A stretch of DNA of 64,000 nucleotides. Origin: Aeromonas finlandensis (GTDB lineage Bacteria; Pseudomonadota; Gammaproteobacteria; Enterobacterales; Aeromonadaceae). A model generated the notes under the pieces. It searched no databases. It was not told the DNA's origin and was given only the letters and a program-made list of their open reading frames with translations. A program made the translations under genes and the position numbers. Where the stretch lies: NCBI RefSeq assembly GCF_000764645.1, contig NZ_JRGK01000031.1, positions 56,339 to 120,338 of the forward strand. Direction: 5' to 3'. Shown piece after piece: positions 26,851 through 35,071 of this stretch; the stretch's first letter is position 1, and each line of letters begins with the position of its first letter.

Positions 26851-27630
26851 GTGGACAGCTTTCTGTTATACGCCCTCGCGGCCGGTCTCGGCATCGCCCT
26901 GCTGGCCGGCCCCCTCGGCAGCTTCGTGGTATGGCGCAAGATGGCCTATTTTGGCGATACCCTCTCCCATGCCTGCTTGTTCGGCATCGCGCTGGGCATC
27001 CTGCTACAGGTCGATCTCACCTTGGCGGTAGTGGTCTGCTGCCTTGCCATGGCTATGCTGCTGGTGATCATGAGCCGCAACCAGCAGGTGGCAACCGATA
27101 CCCTGCTCGGCATTCTGGCCCACAGCGCCCTGTCCCTCGGTCTGGTTACCTTGAGTTTTATGGATAACGTGCGGGTGGATCTGATGGCCTACCTGTTCGG
27201 CGACCTGCTCTCGGTACAACCGATGGATCTGATCTGGATCTACGGCGGTGGCGCGCTGGTGCTGCTCACCCTGTGGCGACTGTGGGATCCCCTGCTCTCC
27301 ATGACCATCTCGGAAGAGCTGGCGCGGGTAGAAGGGATCCGGGTCGATGTGCTGCGCTGCGTACTGATGCTGCTGATCGGGCTGGTGATTGCCGTGGCGA
27401 TGAAGTTTGTCGGCGCGCTGATCATCACCTCCCTGCTGATCATCCCCGCCGCCACCGCCCGCCGCTTCAGCCAGACGCCGGAGCAGATGGCCGGTTTTGC
27501 CGCGCTGATTGGCTGCCTCGCCGTACTCGGCGGGCTGACGCTCTCCTGGTATCAGGACACCCCGGCTGGCCCCTCAGTGGTGGTCTGTGCCACCACTCTG
27601 TTTGTACTGAGCCAATTCAAGCGCGCTTGA
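26851..27630 (+). CDS. znuB: Zinc ABC transporter permease ZnuB
   Basis: A 259-residue ABC-3 family permease with about eight membrane helices. Typical stretches are [20 protein letters not shown] near the N-terminus and [21 protein letters not shown]. The start is GTG at 26851 with AGGA about seven bases upstream. It forms the membrane channel of ZnuABC. Directly downstream lies a degenerate second copy of its own last 27 codons. Confidence 0.92.
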   Translation: MDSFLLYALAAGLGIALLAGPLGSFVVWRKMAYFGDTLSHACLFGIALGILLQVDLTLAVVVCCLAMAMLLVIMSRNQQVATDTLLGILAHSALSLGLVTLSFMDNVRVDLMAYLFGDLLSVQPMDLIWIYGGGALVLLTLWRLWDPLLSMTISEELARVEGIRVDVLRCVLMLLIGLVIAVAMKFVGALIITSLLIIPAATARRFSQTPEQMAGFAALIGCLAVLGGLTLSWYQDTPAGPSVVVCATTLFVLSQFKRA

Positions 27631-27667
27631 TCCTCAAATATCCTGATAGCGGTGGTTTCTCCGACGC

Positions 27668-27751
27668 TATCAGGACACTCCCCTGACCAGCCCCTCTGTG
27701 GTGGTCTGCGCCACCCGCCTGTTTGTGCTGAGCCAGTTCAAGAGAGTGTAA
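27668..27751 (+). pseudogene. Duplicate 3'-end remnant of znuB
   Basis: This stretch, 38 bases after the znuB stop, encodes [20 protein letters not shown] and then LSQFKRV and a stop. It matches the true znuB end ([19 protein letters not shown]... KRA) with one inserted codon and mostly synonymous differences. It has no start codon of its own. It looks like the tail of a different znuB allele left after recombination, or an old local duplication. Confidence 0.85.
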
Positions 27752-27760
27752 CGACGCAGG

Positions 27761-28651
27761 CTAGAGCGGCATGCTCTGGCGTGTCTCCATCATCAGCCAC
27801 TGGCGCAACCGGCTGATGGCGGGCTCATGGGCCCGCGAGCGCTTGCAGGTGAAGTAGAACGCATCTCCCGTCTCCAGCTGGTGTACCGGCAAGGCAACCA
27901 GCTGGGGATCATCGGGCCGCAACATGTAGTCGTTTACGAACGCCACCCCCTGATCCCAGGCCGCCGCCTCCATCGCCAGCAACACATGGCTGAAGTGGTG
28001 CATCCGCGCCTCCTCCGGAATAACCAGCCCGCCCGCCTTGGCCCAGCGCTGCCAATCCTCCCCCCGCGCCTTGTAGATGGACTGCACCGACAGCAGCGGC
28101 AACTGCCAGATGGCCTCAGGCCACTCCCCGCTGACCTGTTGCAACAGGCGGCGACTGCAGACCGGAAAGAGCCGCTCCTGATAGATGAGATCGTGACAGT
28201 AGCCGCGCCCGTGGGGGGACACAGTGATAAAGCAGTCGGCCACCCGATCGGAGAGCTCGGGATCTTCCGCCACCATCTCCAGACTCAGATCCAGCTCGGG
28301 GTAGAGCTGGCGCAATCCGGCTAACCGCGGGATCAGCCACTTCACCGCAAACGAGCTGTAGACCGCAAGGCGCAGCCGCATCTCGCCGCCACCACGCAGT
28401 TGCTCGCTGCTCTGGGCAATCTGGCTGAGCCCGGCGGCAATCCCCTCAAAGTAGCTCTCCCCCTGCGGCGTCAGCGAGAGTAGCCGCCCCTGACGCAGCA
28501 GCAAGCGCTCACCCAGAAAATCCTCCAGCAGGCGGATCTGGTGGCTGACCGCACTCTGGCTGACGTTCAATTCAAGGGCGGCGCGGGAGAAGCTGAGCAA
28601 CCGGGCAACCACTTCAAAATATTGCACGGCACGAAGAGGAGGCAGCTTCAT
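27761..28651 (-). CDS. LysR-family transcription regulator (GcvA-like)
   Basis: A 296-residue LysR-type regulator. The N-terminal winged helix (LPPLRAVQYFEVVARLLSFS, then AALELNVSQSAVSHQIRLLE) is of the GcvA/AmpR subtype, followed by a periplasmic-binding-protein-like effector domain from about residue 90. It is divergent from an EamA transporter gene 91 bases away, which is probably its target. The effector is unknown. Confidence 0.87.
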   Translation of the reverse strand: MKLPPLRAVQYFEVVARLLSFSRAALELNVSQSAVSHQIRLLEDFLGERLLLRQGRLLSLTPQGESYFEGIAAGLSQIAQSSEQLRGGGEMRLRLAVYSSFAVKWLIPRLAGLRQLYPELDLSLEMVAEDPELSDRVADCFITVSPHGRGYCHDLIYQERLFPVCSRRLLQQVSGEWPEAIWQLPLLSVQSIYKARGEDWQRWAKAGGLVIPEEARMHHFSHVLLAMEAAAWDQGVAFVNDYMLRPDDPQLVALPVHQLETGDAFYFTCKRSRAHEPAISRLRQWLMMETRQSMPL

Positions 28652-28742
28652 TATCTAAATATCTCATGTATGGTCATTTTTTATCATTTTACTGGATAAC
28701 AACCCCCGCGCTACCCTCCCCTCATCTGAAGTGGGAGGTGGT

Positions 28743-29600
28743 ATGAATGCAGTAGGGATCGGCATCCTTTATCTGGTGCTGGGCAACATGGTGGCGGTCT
28801 TTTCCGATGCACTGGTCAAGGTACTGGAGCCGAGCCAGCCCATCTTCCAGTTTGTCTTTTTTCGCCAGCTCTCCGCCGCCATTCTGCTGATGCCCTGGCT
28901 GCTCTGGTCATGGCGCCGCAACCCGCCGGTGGCTATCAAGTGGCACCTGCTGCGGGCTCATATCTGGGCGGTTGGCGTCTGCCTGATGGTGGTCGCCCTC
29001 ACCCGCTTGCCGCTCGCCACCGCCAATGCCCTCTTCTATGCCGCCCCGCTGATGATGGTGCCGCTGGCGGTGTGGATGGCGGGGGAAGCGATCTCGCGCC
29101 AGAAGGTACTGACCGCGCTGATCGGCTTTATCGGGGTACTGATCGTGCTGCGACCGACCGAGGTGAACTGGGCCGCGCTGGCGGCACTCGGGGTGGCGCT
29201 GTCGATGGCACTCAACAATCTGCTGATCAAGCGGATCCCGCTCAAACAGCCCATCGCCCAGACCCTGTTTTTCACCAACGTGCTGAGCATGCCCTTCATT
29301 CTGGCGCTGGCATTGTGGGAAGGGGGCGACTGGCAGTGGCAGATGTGGTGGCCCGCCTTCGGCTCCTCGGCGCTGATCATGGTCTACGCGGGCTTGTGCG
29401 TGGTGGCCTATCGCAAGGCGGAGGCTAGCAAGATCGCCTCGGCGGAGTACACCGGCCTGTTGATGGCGGTGGCCATCGGGGTGTGGCTGTTTGACGAGCA
29501 GCCGGGCTTGCCGCTGCTGCTGGGGTGCCTCTGCATCATCTTGCCGCTGGTCGCCATGGCGCGCAGCAAACCCAAACCGCTGGCCGAACCGGCGGTTTAA
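28743..29600 (+). CDS. EamA/DMT-family transporter
   Basis: A 285-residue drug/metabolite transporter with ten predicted helices in two EamA repeats (the second starts near WAALAALGVALSMALNNLL). Members export or import amino acids, nucleosides or drugs; the substrate cannot be told. The ATG at 28743 has a GGGAGG site at four bases; the frame opens four codons earlier with GTG. It is divergent from the LysR gene. Confidence 0.85.
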   Translation: MNAVGIGILYLVLGNMVAVFSDALVKVLEPSQPIFQFVFFRQLSAAILLMPWLLWSWRRNPPVAIKWHLLRAHIWAVGVCLMVVALTRLPLATANALFYAAPLMMVPLAVWMAGEAISRQKVLTALIGFIGVLIVLRPTEVNWAALAALGVALSMALNNLLIKRIPLKQPIAQTLFFTNVLSMPFILALALWEGGDWQWQMWWPAFGSSALIMVYAGLCVVAYRKAEASKIASAEYTGLLMAVAIGVWLFDEQPGLPLLLGCLCIILPLVAMARSKPKPLAEPAV

Positions 29601-29604
29601 GCGC

Positions 29605-30192
29605 TCAGGGTCGTTCCAGCAAAGGGGCGACCCTTTGCTGCAGATGGGGGACGATCTCCTGCTCGAACCAGGGGTTCTTCCTGAGCCAGAGGGTATTGCG
29701 CGGGGAGGGATGCGGGAGCGGCAACCAGCCGGGGCCATAGTCGGCCCAGCAACGCACCGTCTCGGTCAGCGATCCCTTGGCCGCCCCCCGCAGGTAGTAG
29801 GCTTGCGAATATTGGCCGATCAGCAGGGTCAGTTCGATGTTCGGTAGCAGCATCAACACCTTGTCGTGCCAGGTGGGGGCACATTCGGGTCGTGGCGGCA
29901 GATCCCCCGACTTGCCCTTGCCGGGATAGCAGAGCCCCATCGGCATGATGGCGATGCGGGATTCGTCGTAGAAGGTGGCCTTATCGACCCCGAGCCACTG
30001 CCGCAGCCGGTCACCGGAGGGGTCATCCCACGGGATACCGCTGGCATGCACCCGGGTGCCGGGCGCCTGACCGATGATCAGCAGGCGGGCACTCTCGCTC
30101 CCGCGGATCACCGGACGAGGCCCCAGCGGCAGATGAGCCTCGCACAGACGGCAAGCCCTGATTTGCTCAAACAACTTATCGATTCGCTGCAT
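29605..30192 (-). CDS. Uracil-DNA glycosylase superfamily protein, Fe-S (family 4-like)
   Basis: A 195-residue protein of the uracil-DNA glycosylase fold. Motif 1 reads GQAPG (41-45) and motif 2 HPSPRN near 160. Four cysteines, Cys14, Cys17, Cys88 and Cys104, keep the C-x2-C ... C-x15-C pattern of the iron-sulphur-containing thermophile-type UDGs (families 4 and 5). The residue after GQAPG differs from classical enzymes, so uracil activity is not certain. It is convergent with the EamA gene, four bases between stops. Confidence 0.8.
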   Translation of the reverse strand: MQRIDKLFEQIRACRLCEAHLPLGPRPVIRGSESARLLIIGQAPGTRVHASGIPWDDPSGDRLRQWLGVDKATFYDESRIAIMPMGLCYPGKGKSGDLPPRPECAPTWHDKVLMLLPNIELTLLIGQYSQAYYLRGAAKGSLTETVRCWADYGPGWLPLPHPSPRNTLWLRKNPWFEQEIVPHLQQRVAPLLERP

Positions 30193-30291
30193 GATGTTGA
30201 TAGTACCAGCATTTCCCTGTTTTCCCTCTTGTGGAAAAAGGGCGTGCGCCCTACTATCGCCATGGGTGTTTAATTTAATAAACGGATAATA

Positions 30292-31182
30292 ATGAAAAAC
30301 TGGCTGGGTACAGGTACGACTGCCTTGGCATTCATCGTTTGGGGTCTATTGCCACTCTATTTTCAGTTCATGCCAGGCGTGCAGATGTGGGAGTTGATCT
30401 CGCACCGAATCCTCTGGTCTGTGGTGCTGCTAGGGGGGCTGTTTCTACTGCTGGGTCACAAAGTGCCCTGGGCAAAACTGCGCAGCGAACCACGCCAGCT
30501 CGGCCTCATTCTGCTGGCGGGCCCCGTCATGACCATCAGTTGGAGCATGTTTACCTGGTGCCTGACCACCGGACAGGTGCTGACCACCAGCCTTGCCTAC
30601 TTCATGACACCGCTGTTTAATATCGTATTCGCGGTCATCTTCCTGAAAGAGCGCCTTACCCCACAAAAGCACCTGGCGGTCGCACTGGCACTGGCGGGAC
30701 TGGCCTACATGCTCTTTTGCTATGGCCAGCTCCCCTGGTACTCCCTCATCATGGGGGGAGTCTTTGCCTGTTACGGCCTGATCAAGAAGATGATCCACTA
30801 TGACACCGGCACCAGCCTCTATCTGGAAGCCATGGTGCAACTTCCCATCGCAATCTTGCTCATCGGCTGGCATACATGGCATGGAGAGGGGCTATTCGTT
30901 GCTGGCGAGGTAAGCGACAAGCTACTACTGATTGGGAGCGCCATTGCCACCCTGTTGCCAGTGGGGCTGTTCAGCTATGGCGTCAGCAACACGCGAATGA
31001 GTACGGTCGGGCTGTTGCAATATATCGAACCCAGCCTCGCCTTCCTGCTCGCCATCTACTGGTTTCATGAGGCCCCGGATCCCATCAAGACGGTCGGTTT
31101 CGCCTTTATCTGGGCGGGTCTGCTGGTGAGCCTGCTGCCGCTGCACCGGCTCAAACGCCGCCCTCAGGGGGTGACGCGATAG
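30292..31182 (+). CDS. rarD: RarD, EamA-family permease
   Basis: A 296-residue transporter with ten helices of the RarD subgroup: ALAFIVWGLLPLYFQF near the start, ISHRILWSVVLL, and the C-terminal GLLQYIEPSLAFLLAIYWF typical of RarD. Substrate unproven; the E. coli gene was named for chloramphenicol sensitivity. Its 3' end overlaps the convergent binding-protein gene by 19 bases. Confidence 0.88.
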   Translation: MKNWLGTGTTALAFIVWGLLPLYFQFMPGVQMWELISHRILWSVVLLGGLFLLLGHKVPWAKLRSEPRQLGLILLAGPVMTISWSMFTWCLTTGQVLTTSLAYFMTPLFNIVFAVIFLKERLTPQKHLAVALALAGLAYMLFCYGQLPWYSLIMGGVFACYGLIKKMIHYDTGTSLYLEAMVQLPIAILLIGWHTWHGEGLFVAGEVSDKLLLIGSAIATLLPVGLFSYGVSNTRMSTVGLLQYIEPSLAFLLAIYWFHEAPDPIKTVGFAFIWAGLLVSLLPLHRLKRRPQGVTR

Positions 31183-31898
31183 GACTCCAGCACCTTGTGC
31201 CAGCGGGGGTCCTTGTCCATCTGCTCGGCAATGCGGTTGAGGCGAGCATGGAGCTCGGCACGGGATTTGGGGACCAGAATATGGCGGGTATAGCTGGATT
31301 GGGGAAAGGGCGAGATAAACAGCTTGCCCTGATAGTGGGATGACCCGATGAAGAATCCCAGCGCCGACCCGCTCACCAGGGTCACATCGATGCGGCCGCG
31401 CAGCAGCAGATCGAGATTGGTCTTCACCTTCTTGGCATCGTGGCGCTCCAGCTCACCCCGGCCTGCCGCATCGTCGATGCCCTGATAGCGATACCCCTCT
31501 ACCCCGCCAAATACCAACCCCTTGAGGGAGTCAGGCCCGCGATAGGTAATCGGGTTGTCGATGCTCGAGATCAACTCGTTGGTGTCGCGCATCACCGGGA
31601 AAGTCCAGAGATAGCGCTCTCGCTGGGGATCCCCCACCCAGGCGGGATTGACCCAGGCGACCAGACCATCGAAGGCGGGATCCGACATCTCCAGTCCCAG
31701 CCGGGCACGATTGACCAGCCAGAGTTCGATTCTGGGTTCACCCCCCAGCTTTTCATTGAGATACTTGACCAGCTCACTGCTCAGGCCTGCATCCACCGCG
31801 GTATTGAAGGGCGGATGCTGATGGTAATCATAGAGACGGATCGTCTCCCCCAGAGCAGGGACCGACAACAGTAACCACAACCAGAACCAGACTCTCAT
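31164..31898 (-). CDS. Periplasmic solute-binding-type protein (SBP family 3-like)
   Basis: A 244-residue precursor. The signal peptide ends PALG, and the mature part begins ETIRLYDYHQHPPFN, the usual opening of family 3 binding proteins, with a second lobe ending KVLESYRVTP. There is no permease gene beside it. The ATG at 31898 follows an excellent AAGGAGGT site; the frame opens 11 codons earlier. The family includes amino-acid receptors and enzymatic or sensory relatives; function unknown. Confidence 0.8.
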   Translation of the reverse strand: MRVWFWLWLLLSVPALGETIRLYDYHQHPPFNTAVDAGLSSELVKYLNEKLGGEPRIELWLVNRARLGLEMSDPAFDGLVAWVNPAWVGDPQRERYLWTFPVMRDTNELISSIDNPITYRGPDSLKGLVFGGVEGYRYQGIDDAAGRGELERHDAKKVKTNLDLLLRGRIDVTLVSGSALGFFIGSSHYQGKLFISPFPQSSYTRHILVPKSRAELHARLNRIAEQMDKDPRWHKVLESYRVTP

Positions 31899-31942
31899 CG
31901 CACCTCCTTGGGCTGCCTCTGAGTTTGGCACAGAGAGTTCGA

Positions 31943-32287
31943 ATGAGAGAACCTGCGACAGCTACCCCCGCGCCACAATCCCCTTCGCCTGCCCGCTGGT
32001 CTGTCTATATGGTGCGCACCGCCACCGGCCTGCTCTATACCGGGATCAGCATGGATCCGCTGCGCCGCCTGCGCCAGCACCAGAGCGGCAAGGGCTCCCG
32101 CGCTCTGCGTGGCAAGGGACCGCTGGCACTGGTGTGGCAGCAAGCAGTCGGCGAGAAAGGGGCGGCCCTGCGCATCGAGTACCGCCTCAAGCAGCAACCA
32201 AAATCCTTCAAGGAGCAGCTGATCCACAGCCCGGCACTCTGGCAGAGCTGGAGCCCGCAGTGGCTCGCCGCAGCCACCCAGCCCTGA
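31943..32287 (+). CDS. yhbQ: GIY-YIG nuclease-fold protein (UPF0213/YhbQ family)
   Basis: About 114 residues. The GIY-YIG core is VYMVRTATGLLYTGIS (21-36) with the following basic helix DPLRRLRQHQ and the conserved glutamate in LRIEYRLKQ, the pattern of YhbQ, a small protein with reported nuclease activity. A proline/alanine-rich leader precedes the fold. The start at 31943 has AGAGAG upstream; a TTG at 31925 is possible. Confidence 0.83.
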   Translation: MREPATATPAPQSPSPARWSVYMVRTATGLLYTGISMDPLRRLRQHQSGKGSRALRGKGPLALVWQQAVGEKGAALRIEYRLKQQPKSFKEQLIHSPALWQSWSPQWLAAATQP

Positions 32288-32378
32288 GGGTTACAGGCAA
32301 AAAAGAGGCCACTCAATGAGTGGCCGGAAAGGGGAAATCAGGGAGCATCACACAACGTATTGCACAACTACAGGTAAG

Positions 32379-32597
32379 TTACAGATAGGTATTGGAACGC
32401 TTGCTGCGGTGGCTGATCAGCCAGCAGACCGCCAGCACCAGTAGCAACCAGGGGGCCAGCTTGATGATCAGAGCAAGCATGCCGCCAAGCGCCCCCAGCA
32501 GCACAAACAGGCCGCTCACCAGCAACATGGCTACCAGGGTAAAACCGGTCAGTGCCATGACCAGCAGCACCACCAGCAATATGAAAAATTCCAGCAT
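32379..32597 (-). CDS. pspG: Phage shock protein G (PspG)
   Basis: A 72-residue inner-membrane protein with two to three helices. The stretch ALGGMLALIIKLAPWLLLVLA is close to E. coli PspG (FLGGMLALMIKLLPWLLL), and both begin MLE with a hydrophobic run. PspG is an effector of the sigma54-dependent phage-shock response to membrane damage. In E. coli it lies away from pspABCDE; here it follows pspC by about 48 bases, probably in the same transcript. Confidence 0.82.
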   Translation of the reverse strand: MLEFFILLVVLLVMALTGFTLVAMLLVSGLFVLLGALGGMLALIIKLAPWLLLVLAVCWLISHRSKRSNTYL

Positions 32598-32645
32598 AAC
32601 TTGCTCCTTATCAGTACCTTGTCTGCCGGCTGGTCCACCACTCGG

Positions 32646-32852
32646 TCAATCCAGCCAACGCTTCAATTCATAACGGGGCGGCATCACCAGCACCGCCAGC
32701 AGATAGGCGGCCAGTGCCAGCGGCGGCATCAGGATCAGGGCGAGCAGGGCCACCACCCGCACCGTGACTCTGGAGACCCCCAACCGCCTGGCAATACCGG
32801 CACAGACCCCGGTCAGCTTGCGATGCACCAGATCCTTGGGCCAGGGGCTCAT
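32646..32852 (-). CDS. pspC: Phage shock protein C, short form (PspC domain)
   Basis: A 68-residue protein that is nearly all PspC domain: LVHRKLTGVCAGIARRLGVS, then one long hydrophobic segment ending AVLVMPP. E. coli PspC is about 119 residues, so the C-terminal cytoplasmic part is missing. It starts two bases after the pspA stop. PspC normally works with PspB to pull PspA off PspF; no pspB is found here. Confidence 0.87.
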   Translation of the reverse strand: MSPWPKDLVHRKLTGVCAGIARRLGVSRVTVRVVALLALILMPPLALAAYLLAVLVMPPRYELKRWLD

Positions 32853-32854
32853 GG

Positions 32855-33517
32855 TTACACCTCCGCCTTCTGGCCTTTGAGACGAGCCAGCTCGCGCTCG
32901 ATCTCGTCATTGAGCTCCAGCTCGCGGAACTGGGCCTCCAGCGAGGGATTCTGCCCCAGCGTGGCCGCCTCCAGCTGGGCTTCCAGCTGATCGACCCGGC
33001 CCTGAAAACCGTCAAAGCGGGCCATCAGCTCATGCATGCGCTGGTTGTCCACCTGGGCGCGGGCACGAATGCGGCTGTGGGCCGTCTGCTCGCGCAGGGT
33101 CAGCAGTTTCTGCTTCTCGCGGGCCTCGGTCAGCTTGGCCGCCAGTCGCTCGCTGTCGGCGGTGAGCTGGGCCAGCACCTCGGCCACCCGGGCCTTGTCC
33201 TGCTCCAGCTGTTCGCATTTCCTGGCCTCTGCCAACTTCTCGGTGAGGGCAGCACGGGCCAGATCCTCACGCCCCTTCTGGATGGCGAGCTCGGCCTTGG
33301 CCGACCACTCCTGGATCTGCACCAGCAAAGCCTGCTGGTGACGCTCCAGCTGTTTCTGTTCGGCAATCACACGGGCGGCCTGGGTACGCATCTCGACCTG
33401 CACCTGTTCCATCTCTTCGATCATCAGGCGCAGCATCTTTTCCGGCTCTTCACTCTTGTCGAGCAGGCTGTGCAAGTTGGCATTAATCACGTCGGTCAGG
33501 CGGCTGAATACGCTCAT
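32855..33517 (-). CDS. pspA: Phage shock protein A (PspA)
   Basis: A 220-residue coiled-coil protein of the PspA/IM30/ESCRT-III family, close to the E. coli length (222). The N-terminus MSVFSRLTDVINANLHSLLD is diagnostic. It binds stressed inner membranes and inhibits the activator PspF. The ATG at 33517 has AGGAG at seven bases; the frame opens 15 codons earlier. A sigma54-type promoter lies 46 bases upstream. No pspF gene flanks it. Confidence 0.93.
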   Translation of the reverse strand: MSVFSRLTDVINANLHSLLDKSEEPEKMLRLMIEEMEQVQVEMRTQAARVIAEQKQLERHQQALLVQIQEWSAKAELAIQKGREDLARAALTEKLAEARKCEQLEQDKARVAEVLAQLTADSERLAAKLTEAREKQKLLTLREQTAHSRIRARAQVDNQRMHELMARFDGFQGRVDQLEAQLEAATLGQNPSLEAQFRELELNDEIERELARLKGQKAEV

Positions 33518-33562
33518 GGTCTGGCTCCTTGTTGATGGGATGGCTATCTCTCCCCATTGCAT

Positions 33563-33578
33563 TACAAGAGCCGTGCCA
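33563..33578 (-). promoter_or_regulatory. Sigma54-type promoter of the psp operon
   Basis: On the minus strand TGGCACGGCTCTTGTA: -24 element TGGCACG, four bases, -12 element TTGTA. The -12 GC is GT, but PspF-driven promoters tolerate this. Transcription would begin about 35 bases before the pspA ATG. Confidence 0.75.
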
Positions 33579-33641
33579 AGAAAAATTATCGTTGTTTTAC
33601 AGATAGATGAGGTTTTTTAGAGGAAATTCAAGAAGGGTTTA

Positions 33642-33679
33642 TTGGTGAAAAAAGCCAACGAGGTGGTGATTTTCACCAA
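33642..33679. promoter_or_regulatory. Candidate enhancer (PspF site) upstream of pspA
   Basis: A perfect 10-base inverted repeat, TTGGTGAAAA (33642-33651) and TTTTCACCAA (33670-33679), centred about 80-90 bases upstream of the -24/-12 promoter, the usual distance for a bacterial enhancer-binding protein. Confidence 0.45.
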
Positions 33680-33683
33680 CAAA

Positions 33684-33704
33684 AAGGGAGCCAGTGGCTC
33701 CCTT
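33684..33704 (-). terminator. Terminator of plsC
   Basis: AAGGGAGCC / GGCTCCCTT with a three-base loop. On the minus strand a T-run follows. It lies 22 bases after the plsC stop. Confidence 0.8.
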
Positions 33705-33726
33705 GTCGATTCATCGGCGATATCCG

Positions 33727-34455
33727 TCAGGCAGCGCGGTTGTGACCCAGCTTGCTGTCCAGTTCGGCCAGCTTGGCCTCCATCCGGGCACGGCAGGTCT
33801 CGGAGAGATCGCGAATGCCGCTGGCGCCGTGCTCCTTGCTGCAGACCGGAGCCATCACCTCCAGCAGCACCTCGCCGTTATCCCAGCGGTTGAGGTCGAT
33901 CTGACCGAAGTAGCTGGAGCAGACGATGGGCACTACCGGCACTTCAGCCTGTACCGCTGTGTGGAAAGCGCCCGCCTTGAATGGCAGCAGACCGCGCCCC
34001 TGGGAGCGAGTGCCCTCCGGGAACATCCAGATGGAGGTGCCGCGATTCTTGATGCGATCCACCACCTGACCGATGGTGCCAATGGCACGGGAGCGGTTGG
34101 AGCGATCGATCAGCACGTTGCCGGAGAGCCAGAAGATGAGGCCGAAGAAAGGCAGCCAGAGCAGGCTCTTCTTGCCGACCGCCACCACACCGGGCTGCAC
34201 CGCACCGGTCACGGTGAAGATGTCGAAGTTGCTCTGGTGGTTGCAGACGTAGACCGCCGGGCCGACCGATTTGACCTCGTCGGCCACCGTCACCTTGACC
34301 CGCAACCCGATCAGCGGGCAGACCGCGTGATACATGCGGGCGAAGACATAGACGTTGTTGGGATGGCGCGGACGAACCAGACAGAGCAGCAGGCCGAACA
34401 GGAACCAGAAGATGAGCAGCAGACCAAGCAGCAGCACACGGGCAATTTTGAGCAT
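33727..34455 (-). CDS. plsC: 1-acyl-sn-glycerol-3-phosphate acyltransferase PlsC
   Basis: A 242-residue inner-membrane acyltransferase making phosphatidic acid. An N-terminal hydrophobic anchor (about 5-27) precedes the catalytic NHQSNFD (72-78, the HX4D motif) and the substrate motif FPEGTRS (145-151). Length agrees with PlsC (about 245). Its upstream region carries a promoter with an FabR-like palindrome over the -35 element, which suggests control by membrane lipid status. Confidence 0.92.
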   Translation of the reverse strand: MLKIARVLLLGLLLIFWFLFGLLLCLVRPRHPNNVYVFARMYHAVCPLIGLRVKVTVADEVKSVGPAVYVCNHQSNFDIFTVTGAVQPGVVAVGKKSLLWLPFFGLIFWLSGNVLIDRSNRSRAIGTIGQVVDRIKNRGTSIWMFPEGTRSQGRGLLPFKAGAFHTAVQAEVPVVPIVCSSYFGQIDLNRWDNGEVLLEVMAPVCSKEHGASGIRDLSETCRARMEAKLAELDSKLGHNRAA

Positions 34456-34482
34456 CGAACACCTCGAGTTTTAACTCGGCGC

Positions 34483-34511
34483 AGTATACTGATCCCCCTT
34501 TTAGCGAACAA
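34483..34511 (-). promoter_or_regulatory. Candidate promoter of plsC
   Basis: On the minus strand, -35 TTGTTC (34506-34511) and -10 TATACT (34483-34488) spaced by 17 bases. The 5' untranslated region is about 20 bases. Confidence 0.6.
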
Positions 34512-34520
34512 GCGTTCGCC
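34503..34520. promoter_or_regulatory. FabR-like operator at plsC
   Basis: AGCGAACAAGCGTTCGCC contains the inverted repeat GCGAAC/GTTCGC and resembles the E. coli FabR site AGCGTACACGTGTTAGCT as I recall it. It covers the plsC -35 element. Confidence 0.5.
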
Positions 34521-34641
34521 AAACAGAACCGACCACCTTGCCCTATCGCACCACCCACTGCGCTGCTCATAAATACGGCGCTGACTTGCCCCACCCGCCA
34601 TTGGTCGTTAGGATGGCCCCATCTTGATGGACGGGGCGAAC

Positions 34642-35019
34642 ATGATTTTGCAACAACGGGTAGCGAAACATCTCCTGCTGCTGGTCTGCCTGCTGGTGCT
34701 CAATTGTGCGGCCCAGCCGCTGGCCCGGCTGGCCCTGCTCGATCACGCCCTCAGCTGTCAGGCACTGCCCGTCCCAGGCGCTACGACAGATCAGGGAGAT
34801 GCCAAACCGGCCAGCCTGCAGCCCACCAGTTGCCAGCTCAACGGCAAGTGGCTGAGCGCCGCCACCCTGCTCTGCGTCGAACAACTCTTCTTTGCCGTGG
34901 CCATGCTGATCGCCCTGCTGGCCCCCCTTTGGCGCTACACACCGCCACTGCCCCCTCCCAGAGTCATCTCGCCGCCCGAACGGCGTCTGCACCTCACCCT
35001 CTGCGTCTGGCGGGAATGA
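34642..35019 (+). CDS. scsA: ScsA-like protein, first gene of a suppressor-of-copper-sensitivity operon
   Basis: A 125-residue protein with an N-terminal hydrophobic segment (VAKHLLLLVCLLVLNCAAQ), four cysteines (pairs near LNCA, LSCQ, TSCQ and LLCV), a second hydrophobic segment (FFAVAMLIALLAPLW) and a proline-rich end. Its size and place directly before scsB match ScsA of Salmonella; sequence similarity is weak by eye, so the name rests mainly on position. The ATG at 34642 was chosen for the GGGG site before it. Confidence 0.68.
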   Translation: MILQQRVAKHLLLLVCLLVLNCAAQPLARLALLDHALSCQALPVPGATTDQGDAKPASLQPTSCQLNGKWLSAATLLCVEQLFFAVAMLIALLAPLWRYTPPLPPPRVISPPERRLHLTLCVWRE

Positions 35020-35071
35020 GTTCGGCTGCGCTCTTTCGTTAGCTGTCACTCATTTTTGCGAGACCAAAAAG

